Shown one piece after another: positions 57,473 through 64,000 of a stretch of DNA of 64,000 nucleotides (position 1 is the first letter of the stretch; every line of letters starts with the position of its first letter). The stretch is from contig CM055103.1 in the NCBI GenBank assembly GCA_029204225.1, positions 22,808,663 through 22,872,662 of the forward strand, read 5' to 3'. Below the pieces are notes generated by a model. That model ran no database searches. It saw only the letters and a list, made by a program, of their open reading frames with translations, and was not told where the DNA came from. Position numbers and translations under genes: made by a program. This stretch comes from Diphasiastrum complanatum. Taxonomy: Eukaryota > Streptophyta > Lycopodiopsida > Lycopodiales > Lycopodiaceae.

Positions 57473-58675
57473 GCTACGCCAATTTTTCAGTTTGCAGTGT
57501 GTTTGTTGGATGGTTAGCTTGCATTAGGCATCTTGTCGTGGCATGAATAGTGTTAAATTTGCATTTAGAGTAGTTTGGGAGTGATTTTGCTTGATTTGAG
57601 TGGATTTGCTTGTTTGAAATCTAATTTGATTATGGAACAAGAAAAGCTATTTAGATCACCAATCTTAAGATCCATTTGGATTTGATATATTAGAAAAAAC
57701 AACAAAAATCAGTCAAATCTACCAGATTTTGGTCAAAAGGAGACAAAAATCGTCATCAGAGTTGATAACTTTTTGTCCTCTTTCAGAAAACATTTGCTGA
57801 GTTGCAGGCACCTTCGGTTTTGATCATAAAATCTTCAGTTTGAAGGGCAAACAATCCTTCCCAACAGATTTCCAGAAACATCAGAAAAACCATCAAAAAA
57901 CACCAAAAAATCACCAAAACCCTAAAATACAGAAAAAGAACCTTCGTCCGATTCACTGTGCATAGGTGTAATTCAGATCTATCTACTGCCAGGTCGACAA
58001 AGAATAATATCAGAAATAGAAGGTTTCTCAGAGGATCAGTTGTCATATTGTCATATTTTTGTCAAAAAAGTCCCTTTTTTACAAAAATACCAATATTACT
58101 CTTGATTCTTCACCAAAACTTTCGTCGAGTTTCCAGATCATTCTATTTATAGTAAATTACTATTTTTGAGTTCGGAGAATATTTATCCTATCCAGATCAT
58201 AGAAATTCTTTATTTTTACCCTCGCTAAACTGCGAAAACTGTGTTTTTGTGTGCCAAAAACCTTTTCCGATTTTACCCAAGCTTTATCTGTGTCAGATTC
58301 TGAGTCTAAGAGTTCAGCAAAGGTTATTTCCATAGAATTTGTCAGAAAAGCCTAATTAGAGAGTTTTTTTTTCTTTTAAAAAATAGCACTGTTGAACCTT
58401 TGCCGAGTGAATCTTTGCTTAGGGAACCTTCGTCAATTCTATTTTTAGGTTCTGATTTTTCAGATCAAGTCCCTGTCAAATTTTGGGTCAAATCTGATAC
58501 AGTCTGATTTTGATTCAGAGAAGAGAAGTATTGATTGGTTGAATTTCAGAATCTTTTTCACGATATAGGAATTTGATTCTTGTCAAGTGAAAAAGATCTA
58601 GCAGATTTGATCTGAGATAATTTTGATTTAAAATCTAGATCCAATCTCATTGTCTGCTTGATTTAATCTATAAAG
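57473..58675 (+). other. Gypsy 5' leader, noncoding
   Basis: About 1.2 kb between the priming site and the gag ATG; AT-rich. No ORF with a motif on either strand. Confidence 0.5.
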
Positions 58676-58804
58676 ATGGCTGCTCCTGGAGGTGCTCCTC
58701 AAGAAGTCAATCCAATCATTGTTAGAAGAGCACCCCATTTGGATCTACCCAAATATAATGGATTAACAGATCCAGTTAGATTTCTTCAAAGATGCGAAAT
58801 TTGA
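58676..58804 (+). pseudogene. Gypsy gag N-terminus, truncated
   Basis: ATG 58,676 opens MAAPGGAPQEVNPIIVRRAP, then LPKYNGLTDPVRFLQRCE, which matches the start of the gypsy gag domain (P.F.G..DP..FL). It ends in TGA at 58,802 exactly where copia text begins, so most of the gypsy element was lost at this junction. Confidence 0.7.
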
Positions 58805-59316
58805 TGAAGCAAGATCTGACGGAGATCCAATTGGCTATGAGATTCTTAGCAAGAAGTACTATGATTTTTCTACACAGACAGAGGGAGCAGAACATGAATA
58901 TTTGGATCTGGATGTTCATATGCCAAATAAACTGAGTGACAGTTCAGACGATGAATAGACCAGAAGAACCCTGTACCAAGAACGCCTACGACACATAATG
59001 GTTCTACAAAAAACCAAAAGGACAAAGGCAAAACAATTGCGGTACCTGCACAATCTCTAAGAAGGTCTGTTAGAGAAAGAAAAACACCTGTCAGATATGG
59101 GACAGACAACTCAGCTTCTAAAATAGAAGAGTTTTGTGGATTCGGTGGTGAACCATAGACTTAGGAGGAAGTTGTTGACAGTCCAAACAAGGACAAGCAG
59201 ATAAAAGCCATGGAAGAAGAAATAAACTCCATGGAGAAGAACAAGGTGTGGACACTTGAACCCATACCAGACGACAAGAAGCCTGTCAAATGCAAATGGA
59301 TTTACACATACAAGTA
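58803..59316 (+). pseudogene. Copia Int-RT linker and RT start, interrupted
   Basis: DEARSDGDPIGYEILSKKYY (58,803) aligns with the linker of the minus-strand copia at 8.1 kb. After a frameshift: RRSVRERKTPVRYG (59,060) and RT start INSMEKNKVWTLEP, VKCKWIYTYK (59,226-59,314). The RT is then split by a younger element and continues at 63,184. Confidence 0.85.
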
Positions 59317-59321
59317 AGGAC

Positions 59322-60346
59322 TCTTAGATTATTCTCCTACTAATCGACTAATTGACATTTTGAATCTTTGTCCAATTTTTATCTATACCTGCAGATTTTT
59401 TTTCGTGTTTTTACACAGTCTGCATAACTACTCAAAAACGGCTCACAATGTCGACATTTTTGGGATTTTCGTCTTTTGGGATTTTCTCTCACTTCGGCTT
59501 TTTCGCAAAATGCCAGATGCCTCAAATGTTAAGAAAATGACGTTGGCGAAGACCTTCACATTTTTCACATTTTTTGCATGGCAGTTTACGGTCGAATCTA
59601 CAAACAGACTATTTGCGACCAAAGCCACCGACTTGCATTAATTTGTCAGCAAGTAATTTCTGAGAAGTCCTAACTGGATGGATGCCAGCACATCACATCC
59701 AACTAGATGACATATTTGGCGACCTAATTGCTTAGTATAGATAGTTGTTCATATTCCTACATCAAAAAGGGATTAAAGCATGAAGATCAATCATCAAGTA
59801 TTGAATAGTTAGCATTCTCTCTCAAGCCTGCGAGCTTAGACACTCCGGAGCATTCTAGCTCACTTATTTAGAGTTGATTAGAGATTGCTATTGCGCTTAC
59901 TGCTTATCCGCATTGCGCTTAATTCAGATTTATATTTAGCCGCTCAGAGATAGCTTAGAGTACGTGGCTTTGATCCGCAACTTGTTGTACTCATTTACAT
60001 TTGTTTTGGTTTTCATACTGAATCAATACTATCTTCTTATTCCGTTCAGGTTCATCTTAGAATGTATGCATTTCTGTAGTTCTTCGTGACTGATTATTTG
60101 TTTGATAATTCAATGCTTAATGTTTGGCTACGTAATCATTGTAGTACTAATGATCTCAAAGTTAGTTACTATAAGATCGAATGTGATTTCTATCACTATT
60201 GTTTTGTTCGAAATTGATAGGCATAGTCATGCATAGAGAAAGAGAAAGATAGTTTATTCCACTGCGCATGATAATTTTTTTTTTTGTCATTCGAATTCAT
60301 TTTATTCGATTCTATTCGACCTATCTTTTCACACCTCTTTTTAACA
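59322..60346 (+). repeat. 5' LTR of the nested copia
   Basis: Aligns with 62,179-63,183 throughout, with scattered substitutions and small indels. Ends TTTTTAACA before the priming site. Confidence 0.9.
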
Positions 60347-60530
60347 TGGTATCAAAGCCGTGATTCTTCAAGGCTAATACTATATTAGAGCACAAGCTCT
60401 TATACTTGATAACTTTCGTGCTATCAAATTATTCTTCAGTTCAAATCAATTTGTTTCGGTATCAAAGAATTAATTTTCAATTGTAGCACAACACGATATC
60501 TCTCTTAACGTTGACAGATTAAAGTTTCAG

Positions 60531-62150
60531 ATGGATTCTCAAAGTAGAGCTGGTCTTATCGTAGACAATCTGAATGGATCCAAATATCATTTATGAAAAT
60601 TTAAGATGAAGACCTTGCTAATCACCAACGAGTTGTGGGATGTTGTTACAGATATCGAGTAAAGCCTGAAGATGACACAAAAAACTCAAAATAGAAATCG
60701 AAGAATGGTAAAGCTTTCGCGCTTATTATCCTCAATATATCAGATACTCAAATTGGCCACATAGCTGAAGCTAAAACTTTGAAAGAAGTTTGGGACATCA
60801 TGAGCTCACTAAATGATGTGAGAGACGTAAATACCAAGTTACATCTTCGAAGAAAATTCTTTACACTCTTGTCACCAAAGGATTTTCTCAGGTATACAAT
60901 GTCGATTACACTGAGACCTTTAGTCTAGTAGTCAAGCATTTTTCTATTCGACTTTTATTGTCGTTTGCTGCTGCAACAGATTTGGAAATACATCAAATGG
61001 ATGTACAGACATCATATCTCAATGGGGTTATCGAAGAAGACAGAAGCAATCTGCTCGAGCATGGTTTCAAAGGATCAATACTTTTCTTATTGATCACAGC
61101 TACACACCAAGCTCTTCAAATTTGAATGTTTACATCAAGAAAGTGCAGCAGTATTTTATCATTATCACTCTAATCATGGATGACACGTTGCTCTTCAACA
61201 CTAGTATTGACCTGATAAAAGAAGTTAAGACTATGCTATCTTCCGAATTTGGCATGACCGATCTGGGCGATGCTCATTTTTGCCTTGGTATTCAAATCCA
61301 CAGAGATAGAAATCAAAAGTTGATCTACATTGCTCAGCAGAGGTACATCTATAATATGTTAGTCAGATATAATCTGGTAATTTGCAAGTTAGCTCTCTCA
61401 CCAATGGAATCAGGTTTCAAATTGTCAAAGGACTAGTGTTCCCGAACAATTGAAGAGAAGGAGCAAATGCGTGAGTATCCTTATCATTCGATAATAGGAT
61501 CTCTTATGTATACAATGATCTGTACCAAGCCAGACATAGCTTTTGCAGTCAGCACCTTAAGTTAGTATATGACTAACCCTGGTATGACACATTGGAAGGC
61601 TCTTATCAGAGTTATGAGATATCTTTGAGCTACTATGGACTTTTGCATTTGTTATGGAGCAGTCGACAACGACAAACTTAATTTACTCAATGGTTACACA
61701 GATGCAAGTTGGGCAGGAGACGTAGACACTCGTAAATTCACTTTTGGATTTGTATTCTTCCTCAACAATGGTCATGTTTCTTGGAATAGTCGCAAGAAAT
61801 CTTCAATAGCTCTATCTTCTATAGAATCAGAGTATATCGCAGCCTCACAGGCTACAAAGGAATCAATTTGGTTGAGAAACTTACTTTTAGATATCAACTG
61901 AATCAATATGCTCCGATATTATTATTTTGTGATAATCAAAGTGCCATTGCCTTGTCAGCCAACCCCTATATTTCATTCTAGAAGTAAGCACATTGAACTC
62001 AAGTATCACTATGTCAGAAGCAAAGTTCTCAACAAAGAGGTCAGATTGTAGTAGTGTCGAACACAAGATATGACAACAGATATTTTTACCAAAGCATTAA
62101 GCTTGGATGCACATAGAAAGTTTTGTGCAAAACTAAGTTTAAAGTTCAAG
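60531..62150 (+). pseudogene. Internally deleted gag-pol of the nested copia
   Basis: ATG 60,531 starts gag (MDSQSRAGLIVDNLNGSKYH; LLITNELWDVV) with stops. Near 60,865 it jumps to RT text (TKGFSQVYNVDYTETFS; LEIHQMDVQTSYLNG). The RT palm is in 61,122-61,436 with IMDDTLLF, where YVDD is usual, so the Asp pair is kept. Then FGMTDLGDAHFCLGIQIH, SMAL-like IIGSLMYTMIC (61,490), and RNase H (61,635-61,901: YTDASWAGDVDTRKFTFG) with CDNQSAIALS and DIFTKAL (about 62,075-62,100). Multiple stops. Confidence 0.88.
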
Positions 62151-62178
62151 GAATTCATGGATTCAGATTAAGGGGGAG

Positions 62179-63183
62179 TGTTAGATTGTTTTCCTACTAA
62201 TCGACTAATTGACATTTTAATCTTTGTCCAATTTTTATCCAGACCTATAGATTTCTTCGTGTTTTTACACAATCTGCATAACTACTCAGAAACGGCTCAT
62301 AGTGTCGAGATTTTTGTGTTTTGAGATTTTTTCTCACTTCAACTTTTTCGCAAAATGCCAAATGCCTAAGGAAATGACGTTGGCAAAGACCTTCATATTT
62401 CTCGCATTTTTTGCATGACAATTTACGTTCAAATTTGCAGACAGACTGTTTATGACCAAAGCCACCGACTTGCATCAATTCGTCAACAAGTAATTTCTGA
62501 GAAGTCCTAACTAGATGGATGCCAGCACATCACAGCCAATTGGATGACGCATTTGGCGACCTAATTGCTTAGTATAAATAGTTGTTCATATTCCTACATC
62601 AAAAAGGGATTAAAGCATGAAGATCAATCATCAAATATTGAATAGTTAGCGTTCTCTCTCAAGCTTGCGAGCTTGGACACTCCTGAGCATTCTAGCTCAC
62701 TTCTTTTCAGTTGATTAGATATTGCTATTGCACTTACTGCTTATCAACATTTCACTTAATTCAGATTTATATTTAGCCGTTCAGAAATAGCTTAGAGTAT
62801 GCGGCTTTGATCCGCAATTTGTTGTACTCATTTACATTTGTTTCGTTTTTCATATTGAATCAATAACATCTTCTTATTGCGTTCAAGTTCGTCTTAGAAT
62901 ATATGCATTTCTGTAGTTTTTTGCGACTGATTATTTCTCTGATAATTCAATGCTTAATGTTTGGCTACGTAATCACTGTAGTACTAATGATCTCAAAGTT
63001 AGTTACTATAAGATTGAATGTGATTTCTATCACTATTCTTTTGTTCAAAATTGATAGGCATAGTCATGCATAGAGAAAGACAAAGGTAGTCTATTTCGCT
63101 ACGCATGATAAGTTTTTTTCTTGTCGTTCAAATTCTTTTTATTCGATTCTATTTGACCTATCTTTTCACACCTCTTTCCAACA
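62179..63183 (+). repeat. 3' LTR of the nested copia
   Basis: Starts TGTTAGATTG right after AAGGGGGAG and ends CCAACA at the target duplication. Confidence 0.92.
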
Positions 63184-64000
63184 TGGACCAGACGGAAAGG
63201 TGTTTAGATACAAAGCGAGACTAGTTGCAAAAGGTTTTTCACAGAAGTATGGAATTCATTACATTGAAATCGTTTCTCTTGTAGTCAAACATGTATCCAT
63301 ACATCTATTGATTGCATATGCAGCAATCTACAGTTTGAAAATACACATTATAGATGAGAAGACAACTTTCCTGCATGGCGATTATAAAAAAGAGGTCTAT
63401 ATGGATCAACCACCAGGATTTACCTATAAATCATTTGCTGATTATGCCTGCTAGATGCAGAAAAGCATCTATGGACTGAAATAGTCTGCTAGGCAGTGGT
63501 ACAAGAAAAAAGATTATGCTCTCAAATGTTTGGGTTTCCAAGCCCTAATGGCTGATTGTAATATCTATGTAAAAGTCATAGATGAAAAAATCATCATCAT
63601 TGGTGTCTATGTAGATGACACACTGATCCTATCAAGAAGTGATAAGCTGATTGCACAAGTGAAGGAAGATATTTTCAAGCACTTTGAGATATCAGACCTA
63701 GGAGAAGCAAAATGCTTCCTAGGATTACAAATTGACAGAGACCTTGAGAGTGGTAGAGTGTATCTACAGCAATCAAGGTACATTTTGAAATTTTTTGATG
63801 ATTTTCAAATGGCAGATTGCAAAGGAGCAAATACTCCAATGGTCCCCAACCAAGATTGTTCGAAAAACCAAGAAGAACGGAAAGCAATGCTCAATAAGCC
63901 TTATAGAAGGCTGATTGGTTCTCTGATGTACTTGGCAGATAATACAAGATTGGTGGACATTGCCTACACAGTGCTCAGAATGAGCCAATTCAATACTAAT
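63184..64000 (+). pseudogene. Copia RT, continuation of the split element (runs off window)
   Basis: PDGKVFRYKARLVAKGFSQKYG resumes the RT that stopped at 59,316. Then YMDQPPGFTYKSF, KSIYGLK, catalytic GVYVDDTLILSR (about 63,604-63,640), FEISDLGEAKCFLGLQID, KPYRRLIGSLMYLADN and a TAG or two where Gln is usual (for example 63,453, 63,482). The closest relative in the window is the minus-strand copia at 6.2-9.8 kb. RNase H would lie beyond 64,000. Confidence 0.88.

Larger units (their letters stand above)
59322..63183 (+). mobile_element. Nested copia element with two LTRs and target duplication
   Basis: LTRs 59,322-60,346 (start altered to TCTTAG) and 62,179-63,183 (TGTTAG...CCAACA), direct repeats of about 1 kb. 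Priming site TGGTATCAAAGCC at 60,347. Polypurine AAGGGGGAG at 62,170-62,178. Target duplication aggac (59,317-59,321) / tggac (63,184-63,188). The internal part is only 1.8 kb because most of gag, protease and integrase are deleted. It interrupts a host copia RT between KWIYTYK and PDGKVFRYK. Confidence 0.92.

Overview
The window reads as nuclear DNA of a land plant with a transposon-rich genome. Evidence is plant-type GT...AG introns, nested LTR retrotransposons (Ty1/copia far outnumbering Ty3/gypsy), CACTA (En/Spm) transposase fragments, priming sites of the TGGTATCAGAGC type, and very long (GA/TC)n microsatellites. I cannot name the species. One host-like gene resembles fungal/bacterial flavin oxidases more than angiosperm ones, which leaves a non-flowering lineage possible.

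Layout. 0.6-2.7 kb: decayed gypsy pol. 4.2-5.1 kb: a small three-exon minus-strand gene that I reconstruct from splice sites; it looks plastid-targeted. 5.8-6.06 kb: minisatellite. 6.2-9.8 kb: minus-strand copia element with a priming site and part of an LTR. 11.3-15.2 kb: a plus-strand relative with a duplicated gag and a local inversion. 15.6-18.8 kb: an ORF desert ending in a polypurine tract and an LTR. 18.8-26.4 kb: microsatellites, a duplicated noncoding segment and four copia fragments. 26.5-27.1 kb: CACTA transposase piece, cut by a copia LTR.

28.5-32.2 kb is the most unusual stretch. A plus-strand ORF with a ubiquitin-like fold pattern faces a spliced minus-strand gene resembling the Ulp1/SENP (C48) deubiquitinase/deSUMOylase family. 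Directly upstream of the latter is an ORF with the alphaN-alpha1 region of histone H3/CENH3. Short tandem repeats follow. All three ORFs carry stop codons or frameshifts. I read this as the decayed cargo region of a DNA transposon or a captured gene cluster.

32.4-41.5 kb: a long copia element with both LTRs, an intact-looking reverse transcriptase ORF and a 2.6-kb composite insertion inside its integrase. 41.5-45.3 kb: an exon-like orphan ORF, a copia RNase H fragment with polypurine tract and LTR start, a minus-strand CACTA transposase, and another copia fragment. 45.3-51.5 kb: mostly noncoding, with a microsatellite, a candidate TATA box plus micro-ORF, and a cluster of G-box half-palindromes.

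51.5-53.8 kb: the one convincingly intact host gene, a four-exon secreted FAD-linked oxidase (berberine-bridge-enzyme-like / glucooligosaccharide-oxidase-like, 509 aa). It is bracketed by an inverted pair of about 290-bp repeats. 56.7-58.8 kb: a gypsy LTR, priming site and gag start, broken into a copia fragment. That copia (58.8 kb to the window end) is split by a younger copia with two LTRs and a 5-bp target duplication (59,322-63,183).

Most coding sequence is retroelement remains. The genes that could matter to the host are the oxidase, the small plastid-type gene and possibly the Ubl/Ulp/H3-like cluster.
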